Below are positions 37,617-50,819 of a DNA stretch of 64,000 nucleotides, in pieces (position 1 is the stretch's first letter; each line of letters starts with the position of its first letter). The stretch covers positions 1,798,001 through 1,862,000 of the forward strand of contig NC_045144.1 of NCBI RefSeq assembly GCF_008831285.2, given 5' to 3'. The stretch comes from Nymphaea colorata. Its lineage: Eukaryota; Streptophyta; Magnoliopsida; Nymphaeales; Nymphaeaceae. Both the position numbers and the translations under genes were made by a program. Under the pieces are notes generated by a model. That model did not search any database. It was given only the letters and a program-made list of their open reading frames with translations, and was not told the DNA's origin.

Positions 37617-39969
37617 CCACCCCCATAGACTGCCTAATAAGTTTCTATTAAATTAACATCTAGGCATTTGCGAAAAACTATATAGTATGAAGCCTTCAAC
37701 GCCTCAATTCTTGTACTTCATAATCACAAAATTGACTGAGTCTTCCGTCACTTGAGGTTGTCGAAGAAACTTCATGGAATCTCTCTAGAAGAACTTAAGA
37801 TTGATATACACTTGAATTGTTATATCGTACAAATAAAAATAAATGGTGGGAAAGGAACAAAAACATTAATTCTCAAAACAAAATTCCTAGAGGAAACAAA
37901 AGTCTACTTTGTGTTGTGTATTTTCCCATCACTGCTAGTAAGGTGGACAACCTTTTCTTCAATTACAGGTCATGTATAATATGGGCACGATCATTGCGTT
38001 CAGTTGGTTTATATCAGGTGTCATTCTACAAAACCATTGCCTGAAATACTAATGCATTGACTCTCAAACATAGGACTCTGAACATCTCCCATAGACTCCA
38101 CTTGTTCCCTATCAAACTCCAGAACAAGAAACAAATACAATGAAAAATGAATGTTTAGTTAAAAGGTGAATATGAATGACCAAAAGAACAGAGAACCAAA
38201 AAAGAGCAGTACTAGCTAGACTATTCACAACAATGCAATGACCACCTTGTCTCACCCCCTCAGTACTAGCTACACTATTCACAACAATGCAATGGCCACC
38301 TTGTCTCAGCCCCTCTACCTTGGGGCGTCATTTAGCTTTTTCTCAGCTCTTATCACATTTTTTTCTCTTTTCCTCACCTTTTGTTGTCGCCCACCTCTTC
38401 TTATAGAGAGACCAAAACAGAAAACATTTCGACATTGGAGAAGGAAGCCAAACTTGCCATACAAATAATATGGTCGGACAGTCATTATGACAAGAGGAGA
38501 AGAAACTGCAACCCCCTTGTAGGGACTAATCGTCAGGTCTCTTCTCATGCAAGATGCAGGATCCATGGCTACAATCACCTGACAACATGCTTCTCCCCTT
38601 TGCATATGGTTTCAAGATAGATACTAAGAAGGGAGAGAACTATAAATTAGATGAAAGCATCCATTCAGTTGTCCTATGTTCCTCAAAAGCATAAGAGAGA
38701 GGTAAGGAACATAGGACAATTGAATAAAGAAGAAAAACAGGAACATAGCATGCAAGAAATCAAACATGATGCTCCTATCAAAAAAAAAATCTAGAAGGAG
38801 CAAATTAGAAGAGAAGGACCATTGAACTAGCAAGGGAGACCCATCTAAAACCCTAATGGAAAAATGAAAACCCATGTAAAGAAAAACAATCATTTGTTTG
38901 GATGGAGGGAAAGAGAATGAGAAAGGACATGAAGGAAAGGAGAGGAAAGGAAATAGGTGATTATAAAGTCTGTTTGGATAAAAACGAATGAATTGCTAAA
39001 ATCATGTTTATTTTGACTACATAAACGAACAGAAAGGATATAATTTATATTACTTTACAAGAATACCCCTGCACCAGATGATGGGAAGGGGGAAGGGGGA
39101 AGGGGGCATCGTGAATGGTGGTAAAAAGATAGATAGAGAAGAGATGAGAGACAAACCTGAAGATGCCTTTTTGTTGTGATGGTTTATGTGAATGGTGGTA
39201 ATAAGAGACTCTAGATCGAAAAAGATGTTAACACGTAAAACCTTGTTCATGCATGCACAGAGAGAAAGAAAGGACATATAGAGTATAAAACGATAAGCTT
39301 TTTCTTTCCTTTTCAATTCTTCTAATTTTAGAGAGATTGGGTTTACATTAGAGCATCCTTTCCATTCCCTCCCTTTGTAACCGAACTTGTTTCTGACTTT
39401 CCTTTCCTTTTCCTTCTGCTTAATTAATCAACCAAACAAAGGATTGATTGTTCTTTCCTTCCCTTTCCCTCCCTTTAAACAGGGCATAAGGGACAAAAAC
39501 CCCCCAATGGCAAAAGGAAAACCCATGTAAGGAAAAAATGAAGGAGAAAGACCAACACCAGATACAACTTACTTAAAAGAAGAAACCCCAACACTCTAAC
39601 AGGGAAGACGTAAACAAAGGCTTAACCACCATATGCCTACCAACAGCCCAACATCTTTTTATAATAGAGAAAACCCATGGAAAATCTCAAGCCAGGAAAA
39701 TATATGTTAAAAAAGTCTACCAGCATATCAGAAATAAAATTGCACGAGCGAGAGAGAGAGAGAGAGTGTGTGGACATGAGAGGGGGATTTTTGAGACGGT
39801 CTGAGAATAGGAAGCCTGGTCTGAGAATAGGAAGCCTGCTGTGGAAGTATAGGAAGCTTGTTGTGGAAGTAGAGGGAGCCGTCAATGCTATTGAAGATGT
39901 GAACACCTGAGTGAATAGAAACAAAATCAAAATGGTGGAAATGCCACCAAAGAAAGAGCGGCAGACTGT
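37617..39969. other. intergenic, no gene recognised
   Basis: Short ORFs only. Contains a 56-bp direct duplication at about 38206-38314 (ACTATTCACAACAATGCAAT in each copy), a purine-rich and then CCTTTCC-rich stretch at 38890-39480 that may be a degraded MITE (GTTTGGATGGAGGG on the left, CCCTCCCTTTAAACAGGGC on the right), and 21-22-bp tandem duplications at 39797-39870 (GGTCTGAGAATAGGAAGCCT twice). Confidence 0.4.
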
Positions 39970-41019
39970 GATATCACCTAGGGCCGGGCATCGGACCGGC
40001 CCGGCCCGGCCCGGCCCAAAAGAAATGCCCAAATGTAAGCCCGTTAAACCCATCGGCCAGCTCGAGACCTAGCCTGTTCCTAACCAAAGCGGGTCGGGCC
40101 TTTGATATACAAGGCCTCGGGCTTTAGTTTATGCTCGAGGTCCGGCCTGGCCCGATTATCGTTGGGCCGGTCCGGGCTTTTTCTGGTTGGGATGGCCTTT
40201 TTTGTGTTTTTAACTGTGTGTGACCTACTAATGAATTTATGACTTTTAGACTATTGCCCAGGCATGGAAGTACTATGTTTAAAAAATATGCAATTATTCT
40301 GTGACGGCCAAATAACAAATGAAAACAAACATCTAATATAAAATCATTCTCCGATAGCCACATAACAATGTAACCAAAATCCCCTAAGTAACTTGACATA
40401 TTACCAGACATGAATTGTTTTCCTCGCTGGACCTCTCATGAAGGTGGAAATCAGAAACAGTTGAATTAGAGACATAAATCTGGTGTGCACCACTAGAGCA
40501 TGGATGAAATCTACCATGCTTTTTGTCCAATAAGCTTATAAATAAACTTATTCACATTACCATCAAGCACAATGTTATGAAATGAGCAAAAGATATGAGG
40601 GGTTCAACATGCCCCATCTAGCAAAAGTTATGAAATGAGCAAAAGATATGGTCTTCATTTGATACACCATTAAAAAAAAAGGAAACATACAAAATTTTAA
40701 TCAAGTATGACCTCCCCAACGTAAAAATATTAGACAAAGTGCAATCCACAAGACTAACAATGACATATTAATTAACTTTTGTTCCTCAACCATCAGCAAA
40801 ATTACATCATAATTTAATAAAACACATTTAAACTTTGACTTTCATGAAAACTTTAATTATGACTTCATTTCTTTAGTTATCCTGCAAAACACTTTCAATG
40901 GTTAGTCTACAAAGCAAATAAAAATAACATGTAACAAATATTAGATAGTAAACTGAAACACACAAAATACAAAACGTTTACCACAATGAAATATGAATTA
41001 TGCATCGAATTATCATTTG

Positions 41020-43363
41020 CCATTCGTCACAAGATGATTCCTCCCTATCATCAAAACTACAAAAAACACATCATCAATGGAAAACTGCAATGTTAGTATA
41101 TAATGAAAAACAAAATAAATGATTAAAAATTTATTATTAAATAATGAACATCTTACGTTTCGCATGAATTGTCTTAATCACAAATCCAACTCTTTGTACA
41201 AACTAGTGCTTCAACAATTTCAGAAGCGGTTGAACATCAATAATCATTAATGATTCTTTCAGTTGTACTGAATGCATACTCAAATGCAACTGTGGATATA
41301 GGAATTGCCAATATATCTCGAGCTATTTTGGAGAAAACTCTATATTTACTTTCATTTGTCTTTCGCTAAGATAATATATTGAAGTCTTCATTATGCCGAG
41401 GTTGTTCTATTAAATCAGTTAAATATACTTTCAGATCTATGCGAAGTACTTGAGTAGATGCAGAACTCATGTAATATGTGAAGAACACATCTCTTGAAAA
41501 ATCTCTATCTTCTCCAAATTCCAAAATGGTGTTGTCTGCATTTTCATTTTCTTCATCGTTTGTACCATACACATTTTTGTACTCAGCATCTAATTCATGA
41601 AGACTGCTCTCTATTTTTTCATATTGTACCATTGTATCAACTTTATTTAAACTCCCAAGCACATACTTCAAATATCCCAATTTGGACCTAAGATCTAAAA
41701 CAAATGCAATTGCAAAGAGGTCATTTTAGTCATTTTTCTAATATTTGTGAAATTTTTCTTGCATTTTGTATGCTAATCACCTTATATAATCATTGTTTGT
41801 CATACGATGTATACGAATGTTTGTGTACCTTCTGTATTTTTTCAAAAACTACATTAGCTGTTACGTTTCTAGTGGTAGAAAAGATATTAATGATATTATA
41901 AAATAACTTGAAAAACTGGCATAAAGAAGTTGCATAAGACCATTCATCATCAGAAGGTAAATTTATATAATTGGGATCTACAGAAGCTAAATGTTGAAAG
42001 ACATCTTTGTAGAACAATGCATCTCTCAACATGACATATGTAGAGTTCCATCGAGTTGGAACATCATAGGTTAATTTCTTTGTACCATTCAAGCACATTG
42101 CCCTTATACAATCCTTAAAAGTATGTAATCGCTTTGGTGATCCTTTTCCATATTTAACACTTTCACAAATTTTTGAAATTGTATCATGCATATCTTGCAT
42201 ACCATCTTGAATTATAAAATTTAGAATATGCAAATGTTGCCCTTTCACTGGAATAAGATTTCTTCTTCTTAAGTTCTTTTTCAGTGTAGTTATTGCACTA
42301 TCATTCGTCAAACAATTGTTGGCAGTAATAGAAAATAACTTTGACTGAATGTTCCATTTAGAGAAGCATTATGATAAAACCTCACACAAACTATTTGCAT
42401 TATGTGGTGAAGGTACATGTACAAAATTGAACATATGAGCATGCAACTTCCAATAACCCAATGTTTGTTGTGAAGTCCACATATCAAATGTCATTGAAAC
42501 TCGGTGCGTAGAATCAATGATAAATCCTTCAAATTAGGGCTGGGCTGCGGGCTGGGGCCCGGACCCAGCCCGGTTCGGGCAGGGAAAAATCTGGCCTGAC
42601 CTGTTAAGAATTTAAAAATATTTTTTTAATTTTTTTATTGCAATAATATATATTTATTACTAACAAATATCTTTTATATTTAAAAAAATTATTTTATAAT
42701 TTAAAATTTTATTATTTTATTATAACCGGGTCGGGACTCTGGCCTGGGTTTGCCCGAGCCCGATGGGCCGGCCTGGCCCAGCCCGATGCTCACCTCTACT
42801 TCAAATCACATTTTCTCAGTCTTGTAGATTGACATAATTTCTCTTTTCAACGTTTTTCTAGAAAATGCAACAAACCTTGCATTGCAAGCTTGACGAAGTT
42901 TGTTATGGTATTTATATTCTGCCAAATTGAACAAAAGCTCATGTGCTATTATTACATACTTTCACATCAACTTTCTTGTGGACTCCATGTCAAATTTTTT
43001 GCATACATAGAGAAGTTGCACCAGTGTCAGTAATTGCAAGTGATAAAGTTCTTTGTTTTCCTTCACTGATTTGCCTATTTAAACAAGATTTTAGATGATG
43101 ACTTAGATGGCTAGTTTCATTAGCACTGCATCCTTTCAGTCGTTCTCCACAATGTTTGTATTAGGCAAACTCTTTTCCCTTATATTTAACCAATGTAAAA
43201 TCAATCCATATTTTTGAAGTACTTTTTCTCTTGGAGAGAGCTTCTCACTCGATAGATGAGTATGATTCGACTGATTCCATAATAGGAGTTGGACAATATT
43301 CTTTATCAGAAGAACTAGACGACATAACTGACATAAGTTGAGATGACACATGTAAATAACCAA
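41020..43363 (-). pseudogene. hAT-1 transposase (BED, RNase H-like, dimerisation)
   Basis: In minus-strand order: a BED-finger region (43080-43363, with stops), an MTFDMWTSQQTLGYWK segment at 42390-42500 split by the nested MITE, TNDSAITTLKKNLRRRN, QDGMQDMHDTISKI, KLTYDVPTRWNSTYVMLRDA (41790-42311), then 41366-41680 with a DREFSRD-like linker and DLIEQPRHNEDFNILS, and a C-terminal dimerisation segment to about 41157. A short 3' intron is likely (donor GAAAC|GTAAGA, acceptor near 41068), as in hAT-2. Several stops and frame breaks make it inactive. Confidence 0.8.
42535..42798. mobile_element. 264-bp hAT-type MITE nested in hAT-1
   Basis: Flanked by a perfect 8-bp duplication CTTCAAAT (42527-42534 and 42799-42806). 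The left end is TAGGGCTGGGCTGCGGG and the right end reverse-complemented is TAGAGGTGAGCATCGGG. It is GC-rich at both ends and AT-rich in the middle, with no ORF. It splits the transposase reading frame of hAT-1. Confidence 0.92.
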
Positions 43364-46101
43364 GACAATAAAAAAGAACGATAAGATTCATGATAAAGTT
43401 TGTGAGAATAGACTAATGGTCTTATAACTTATTGAAAGAAACAAACATACCAAAATATATCACATAGGAGATTGAGAGAAGTTACATGATAAACAAACAT
43501 ATCAAAACATGACCTTTGTATGCAGACCTAAAAGAGGAGCATTTCAAGAATCAGACATAGTAACCACTAAAGAAATGGATAAAAGTAAGAAAGATGACTT
43601 CGCAGCCAGCAAGTCTTTTCTTTCAAATCTCACCGTGACCAACATGATTGTATGCAAATTTTGGACATGGAGGGACAAGTGCTACTTGATGCCACCGAGA
43701 GATATTGGCTCCTTATGTGGGGAGGAATGCACTTTTCTCGGCCAAAGGGTTATAGTGATTGAGCATTTCAGAAATGAAGCTGGCTTGGGAAATTGGAGCA
43801 TAGTTTAGAAGAAGACGAGTAATCCATTTTTTCGTGGAGAAAGCATTTGGTCTGACAATTCAGATTTCAAGAAATGTCAGAAAAAGCTAAATAACAAAGA
43901 AACACTTCAAAAATTGAACAAAGGAAACTGAATAGCAAGTTTTTGAGGAAATTAGATTTCAGACAGCAGTTCAACATGCAAAATTAAATAAAAGAAAGGA
44001 TAGTTGGGTGATATAAGCAAAGCAGAAACACCCATATCACCAACATGAGTTCGGGCAGTAGTAGCTCTTCAATCAGAAGAGTGTAACCTTGAAGTTAGGC
44101 CACATCTGTTCCTTCTATTGCAATATATAGAGAGAGAGAGCTACAAAGCTATAACCTGTGTCACAATGGTATGTGGATGAGAGAAACCAACACACAGGCT
44201 TGACTTGTGTATTGGAGACAGAACATCGGTTGCAGGAACATGGACTTCTTACATTTTTAACGTTGAGAACATTGATTTTCAATGAAAAAAAAAATCTAAA
44301 AATTAATTGAAAATGCTAAAACACTGCCACATATGAAAGTGTTCAATTTCATGTGGCTGGCAACCAAAAAGGTTGACACTTGAGACCTATAACATAGGTT
44401 GCAACAGTACTATAAACAACCTTTTTTATCAACATGTGCACAGCTCTAAAAGTGGGCAGGTTGCTAAATGGGTTAGAGTTCAATTTACTGTTTAGGTACC
44501 TAAGCCCTATATCAATGTGATATCAGAGCAACCTTCTCTTTGAATCCTAAAGGGTGACAACTGACAAAAGAAAAGAATTACTTGGACCAGAATATAAGCA
44601 AGCATAAATGCCAAAGATTGGAAGTATGATAATTTACTATGGAATATAATTATATGTTTGCATCGTAGTGTATTAAACGCCTAATGTCAGACAACCCTAA
44701 TCACCTTGGAATTACAATATACTAGTAGGCACTTAATTGCACACTACATAATGCACCCTATGCCTCTGAACTGTATGCTTCACAGTTCAAGGCTTACACA
44801 TCTAACAACGCTGGCATGTGCAATTTTGCAGGCCTGTTTTCCTAGATATTCTATGTTCCATGTACCACATTCACACTAGCACCAATATCAGATGGAATGC
44901 TTGAATAAGGTTACCTCTAGTTGGTTCATCTCCCTTTTAGGATGGTTAGCATATGCTCCCTTTACGAGAATATTGAGCTTTGTGCCTGCACTATCACACA
45001 GAGAAGAAACTATACCAGGGAATAGGATTTTTAAAATGGTTGAAGACCTAGGTTGTGGATTCATAAAACTAAAAGCCACTAACACATCAGTGTTGCAGTT
45101 GTACGTATATTTGAATTTTAGACTACATAAAATGTTCTTGAACTGCTAGCCTTCGAAGTTAAAAAAACAGAGGCTAAGATCCCTTCTGTGAAGATGGAAT
45201 CAAAAGATGGTAAACAAAGACAATATATTGATAAGATTCAGATATTAGTGAGGGGTGAAACAAAGAAGTAGTCTAAGACACTTTAGGCCTTAGGGCTTTC
45301 AAAAACATGGATGAGGAAGAAGAAACACACATGAAACAAAACACACTTTGCAAAAACAACATGCACATACTTGTTAATATTCACAAATTGACGCATAAAG
45401 GCTTAAGCTGATACCCGAATCAAATGCCCCTTGCCACAGCTCCATGAACCAAATGGGCGGTCTTCTTCTCTCTTTCTCCCAGTTGAGGACATGGATGGTC
45501 TTCTTCTCTCTTTTCTTTCAACTGCTGCTAGATGGAGAGAGGGGCCGGCGGCCCTCAATCCAGGGCAAGATACCTCAACTGATATACACTCTGTGAGTAA
45601 GAGAAAGATATAATAGGGAATGTGCGGTTGAAAAACCAACCTTCATGGGGTGAACTGATCTGCTTGACGGCAGCGGCGATGATGGTGTGGCAATGACAGC
45701 AAGGCGGCAGTCGGCACTCGGTAGTCACACAGCCAATGGGCGCCGAGGAGGACCGGAGAAGGCAGTCGCAAACTCGCAGAGGCAGGGCCGTAGAGAAGAT
45801 TCAGGAGAACGACGGTCGACCGTCAACGGGGAGAAGGGAAATACCATGTTCTATGTTGAGAATGAAAACGAAACCCTAAGTTTCTAACCTAAATTACTTT
45901 TCTTGAAAAAAAAATTATTATTTTTTTTAGCAGGCTTCTCGGGCCCTCAATGGTTACAGTCTCAAGCCCAGCCCCGACCCATTAAATACTGGGCCGAACC
46001 GGGCCCGATAAGACAAACCCATTTACCACTTTTCTGGTACCCGGGCCCGAGTCGGACCGGGTATCAGGTACCTGGTGGCAACCCGGCCCATGCCCAGGCT
46101 T
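43364..46101 (-). other. 5' non-coding part of hAT-1
   Basis: Upstream of the transposase in the element's sense. A CG-richer stretch at 45400-45860 resembles an untranslated first exon followed by an intron, as in other hAT elements. Plus-strand ORFs at 43509-43808 and 44892-45149 have no recognisable domain. Confidence 0.4.
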
Positions 46102-46109
46102 AATATCAC

Positions 46110-47830
46110 TTGGTGATGGAGGAGGACCCTTCTGTTTGCTCCTACTAATGACGGTCGCGACTATAGGCTGAAACAGATGAAAAGATGGACATTGGCAAAG
46201 GGTGATTTATATCAAAAACTCTACAGGGCGGAAATAGGTCTATTTTTAAAATTGTTTCAACCCATCCACTTGTCCTAAACCCTAACCTAAGCCCATCATC
46301 TCTTATAAAACTTTATTGTGTAATTTTTTTCTGATTTACTTACTGGATATAAAAATTGATGCACGCATTGATTACATAAGATAGTTTAATTAAATAGTTA
46401 TAATAGACCGTTTTCTAATTTTTCACTTATTTTTTGTTTATCTGTTAAATAGTTTCTTATTTTATTAAATTAATTAAAAAAATGTTGCATTGATTTATTA
46501 ATCAATAAAATAAATAAACTCATTGAATAAAACTTGGGTTTAATTCTTGATTTGGAAGTTTTGTATTATTTTCACATACCTTTTCTGATCAATTTTTTTT
46601 TTTAAATACTTATCTAGAACCTATCTTTCATTTCAGAATATGGTTGTCTTGGAGGATAACCATAATCTTTATCTTCTATAAATACTTCAGTAAAAGTTGG
46701 ATTACAACTTTCTCCATGTGATTTCGTATAGTTTTGTATTGAAATTCTTATTAAAGAATTGACTTATCATCTTGTGTCATTGTAATCTATTTCATCTACC
46801 GTGAGAGCTTTAACTCTAATATTATTTTTTGTGACCAAATACATTTATTGTTTCGTATTTATTTGTTTTGAACTTTTTAAGTGATCTTCTAATTTTACAA
46901 GTTGTAAAATATTGTCGAGTTTTATTTCCAACTCCTTTGGATAAATAATTTTATTTTGATCTTTTAGATTGTCATATTTTCTTTTTATGAACAAATATTT
47001 ATTACTTAATTTTGACATGGCTGGTTAAAATGTTTTAACTGTTAGCTTATCAATTTTCTTGATAAGTTCTTCATACTCATAATTTGTCATATTTGATTTC
47101 TATGTCTTCAAATCATTTAAGGAAGTGTTATATTATTTTTACATACATTCTTTGATCAATTCTTCTTTTTAAATATATATCTAAGACAACTAGTTTATCA
47201 ACTAAAGAAAATTTTTATGAGGTTACATGTTCTTGCAAATGATATGTTTGAGTAATTAGAAATAGTTTTCTCAACAAACAAGTTTATCATATACTTTTCA
47301 CACTTGTTCCACAAGTTTTTTGTATGGTTTGTATCTATTTTTCACAAGTTATTCATATGCCTTTCATACTTTTTTCATACTAACTATGTATATTGAATAT
47401 TGATTTATCTATTTTTAAATAATAACAAATTTTAATTGAGTAAATCATTATTTCATGATGATCACTTATTGAGAATTATTAAATCAAGTGACACATATTA
47501 TTTCTCATTTTAAAAAGACATTATTTAATGAAATTTTCTCATTTCATTCAATTAATTGAAATAATTTACATCTGTAAAAAGAGTGTTCAATGATGTCAAA
47601 CTTTCATTCGCTCCACACTAACACTAACTCTTTGGGTTAGTCCTCTTAGCTTTATTGCAATAGAAGTTTTTTTTACATAAAATTATATCATTTAATCAAA
47701 TAAAATATCAGATAATTTATTAAATCAAATAATTTGTTGTTTTCGTATTAGTTAAAGGTTTTGTGAATTATGTGTTATATATTAAATATCTAACATTTTT
47801 GGACAAATTTTATGATTATATAAAATAATT
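46110..47830. other. very AT-rich intergenic stretch
   Basis: About 1.7 kb dominated by short A and T runs, with no ORF of note and no clear repeat unit. Nothing else was recognised. Confidence 0.5.
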
Positions 47831-49761
47831 TAGTTGGGGGACCGTTTGATGGCTTGAAAAAATAATATTCACTCGAAAAAAAATCAAAATTTCAAAATTT
47901 TTCATCTTAACAAACGCATAAAAAAATTTTCCATCGTTGAGGCCGATTCCGAAAATTTTCACCTGATAGAAATATTTTTCCGAAAATTTTTTACGGCGCT
48001 CGCTCTCGCATCGCTCCGGTCGCCTTCCTCCCTCCTGCCACTGCCGCGCCTCCCCTGGGCGTCTCTCTCGCAGCTCGTTGTCTCTCTCAACCCCTCGCTT
48101 CCAACTCACGTAGAGGCTTTTCCCATTGAAGCTGGAAATGGACGCCTCTTGCGCCGTTCTTCCTCCCTCGCTCTCCGCCTCCCTTCTTCCTCCTCCCTTC
48201 TTCCACTGCGTCCCTTCTTCCTCCCTCGCTCCCTTCCCCCTCCTCCCTCCGCCAAACTTCTTCCTCCCTCGCTCTCTTCTTCCTCCTCTCTCCTTCCATT
48301 TTGTTCCTTCCATTTTGTTTTGTTGTGCATCCAAAACTCCAAACTCCTGCGCAAGAAGCTGTGTCTCCCTCTACCATCTGTCGCTTTCAGACACCATTGC
48401 AGCCTCTTGCAGAGCTCATCAAGCGGCACCAGTAGTCGTTGGAGATGCTTTGTAGATTCTGACCTCCGCGACCTTCCATCCTCATGCGGCAGACATCGAC
48501 AGGTACCAGAAACCCCTTTCTTTCACTTTCTCTCTCACTCTCTCTCTCTCTCTCGTTCTCTCTTCTCTGTGCTGCAACTTCAGATTGTATCCTGTTTTGG
48601 AGGCCATTAGCCAGTGCGACCAGTCACTGCTTTGATTATTATCATAAATACCAGGGGCCATTAGCCAGTGCCACCAGTCACTGCTTTGAGGCCTCTCCAA
48701 AAACCTAATCCCTTCTCTTTCTCTCTGTTTCTCTTCGTAAAGTATGTCAGAATGGAACCTGAAACGCTTTTTTTTTTTCTGTTGTTCCTTGTCCGTTGTT
48801 CTTAAATTAGTTTGTTCGAGATTTTGGTTGTTGCCTTCGTTTTCTGTCTTGAGTGGATTCGCGTAATGGGCTTTTCATTTTAGGATTTTAGACTATCTGG
48901 CTTGAATTTGGTGTTCGGAGACGGAAATCTGGTGCTAATGTCTGTGTTTGCTTTCTTTCTGCTTTTTTTCATGGAGGAATTTCGTTTTCTTTTTTGCAGT
49001 AGGTCCTTTTGCTTTTGTGCAGGTTTTGTTGAGGTTCATGGTCTCGGATTCCAGGGCATCTGAAGGTGGGAGGGAGCTCAAGGTTGTCCTTTGAACTGGT
49101 GATTGTGAGTTGTGAGTGAAGTGGAGTTTGGCTTTCGGGTGAAAAGATTTCGTTCTTTCGTTGGGTTGTCTTCACTTGGAGAGGAACTTGTAGTTACTTT
49201 ACCATTTTCTTCCTTCATTCCGTGGCCTTGTCATTTGGACCAGTAGCGCTAGGAACAATGTTAAACATGGAGGTATTTTCTTGATTGACGGAGAAATTTA
49301 GCACAATTGAACGTAGAATGAATTTCCTACACAAAAAAGAGACAGTTTGATTTTTGTGGGTCCTTGTCGATGGGTAGTGGAAGTAAGGAAAGAGAAAGAC
49401 CAATATCACCTGACAAAGGGTACGATCACCTGACAAAGGGTACGAGGATGCTACATTCTGCGGTTTTTCATATTCTCCACGTGCTGGCCGACTCATTTTG
49501 GACTTTGGAAGTCTATGAAGAACAAGCAATTGCATTTGACCGTTAACATCTGGTTGAAGTGTGATATATAGAAATTCAGGTAGATATAGAGTGGAAAATC
49601 ATTAGTAGTAGAAACCTCTAAAAGCAGAGGCATGTTCTCTGTTGTAGGGATACTTAAACATTTTACCACAGAGGTATGATGTAAGTCTTAAGATAAATAA
49701 GCAGCTGATATCTTTGATCACTAGGTTACTTTTAGTTCTGAGAGTCGATGAAGCATCTATA
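47831..49761. other. CT-rich leader-like region, no coding gene recognised
   Basis: Begins with GGGACCGTTTGATGG, a form often seen at plant transposon ends, but no partner end was found. 48050-48560 is CT-rich, and its overlapping ORFs on both strands are low-complexity. A 38-bp segment (GGCCATTAGCCAGTGC...CACTGCTTTGA) occurs twice, at 48601-48638 and 48656-48692. A 20-bp unit (TCACCTGACAAAGGGTACGA) is tandemly doubled at 49407-49446. It could be a promoter and untranslated leader of a lost gene. Confidence 0.35.
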
Positions 49762-49769
49762 CTTACACA

Positions 49770-50811
49770 CTATGTCACACGGATACGGGTACGGGTATCC
49801 TATGGATACGGGTACGGGTACGGGGACACGGCATTTTTCAAATTTTAGGATACGCGGATACGGTGAATATTATATTCAAAAAAATTAAAAATGATAATAA
49901 AGAAAGTCTCAAACAAAACATTGTTCATCACCAATCTCAAAAGTGATAACTGCTAAGACATAAGCAAGAAAGTCTCAAACAAAGTGGTTGTGCAATAGAC
50001 ACAGCTGATCCAGAACCACAACTTGTAGGTTGAGACTAAGACACTGTTTTTCCTTTCCTCGCCATACTACATTAAACATATAATGAACATAAACATGCAG
50101 TTACAAAACATATAATGAACATAAAACGTCTGAAATAAAACAGCCGAGGAAATATGTTAATGCCATCTAGATTGCATGCTAGAAGCCAATAGAATCATTA
50201 ATTTCCCAACAACAGCCGAGTTCATCTATAATATCTAGCTGCGATCGACTATGTAGCTGAACCTGCTACATATCTAGCATCATCAACAACGAAGGCTACA
50301 TATCTACCATCATCAACAACAACGATGGCAAAATCCCCAAATCGGCAAAATCCCCAAATCCCAAAATCAAACAAAAAAAATAAAATATCGCACATAGCAG
50401 TGAAGAATAGGATCCTTAACCATCCAATCTTCAAACCAAAACATCCCAAAATCGGTAAGAAATACCCAATCTAAAAAATCCCCAAATGAAAGATGAAACC
50501 CTAATTTCTAATGTCGAAAATAATAGATAAAACACTTACCTGTCTGTCGCCGGACGCCACCAGATGTCGCCGTCGCCCGCCATTGCCGAACTGTGCTGCC
50601 GTGGAAGTCGTCGAGGTAAGGAAAGTCGACCGTCGGAGGGTAAAGTCGCGTAAAGAGAAAACGACGGTTTAAAAGAAAATCGGGTTGGTTTGGATCGGGT
50701 CTGACCCAGACCCGATCCAAAACGTATCCTGCGGTGTCCCCGTGTCGGGATCCCCGTGTCGGCGTGTCGACGCCGGTACTTGACCTTCCCAGCCGTATCC
50801 GTGTGACATAG
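49770..50811. mobile_element. 1042-bp non-autonomous hAT-like element
   Basis: Perfect 19-bp terminal inverted repeats CTATGTCACACGGATACGG and a perfect 8-bp target duplication CTTACACA (49762-49769 and 50812-50819). Subterminal GGTACGG and GTCCCCGTGTCGG units. On the minus strand, a GC-rich segment at 50540-50640 carries a short MAGDGDIWWRPATDR reading frame ending at a good splice donor (GTAAGTG, about 50540), which looks like the 5' exon of a deleted transposase gene. No transposase remains. The TIR resembles that of hAT-3. Confidence 0.92.
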
Positions 50812-50819
50812 CTTACACA

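Larger units (their letters stand above)
39978..46101 (-). mobile_element. hAT-1: hAT transposon, about 6.1 kb
   Basis: The left end reads CTAGGGCCGGGCATCGG and the right end, reverse-complemented, AAGCCTGGGCATGGGCCGGG: imperfect GC-rich inverted termini. They are flanked by GATATCAC (39970-39977) and AATATCAC (46102-46109), an 8-bp target duplication with one change. The subterminal 200 bp on each side is packed with GGGCC/CGGGC motifs. The interior holds an Ac-type transposase on the minus strand and a nested MITE. The 8-bp duplication and transposase both place it in hAT. Confidence 0.85.

Noticed and set aside
43509-43808. Plus-strand 99-codon ORF as a captured gene in hAT-1
   Set aside because: No recognisable domain, opposite strand to the transposase and no splice context; likely chance.
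47831-47850. GGGACCGTTTGATGG as the left end of hAT-2
   Set aside because: It does not match the TAGGGCTGGGCAT terminus of that family and lies far from the region of homology.
48087-48610. Overlapping ORFs of 96-153 codons on both strands
   Set aside because: Serine/proline-rich or glutamate/arginine-rich translations of one CT-rich tract; no domain.
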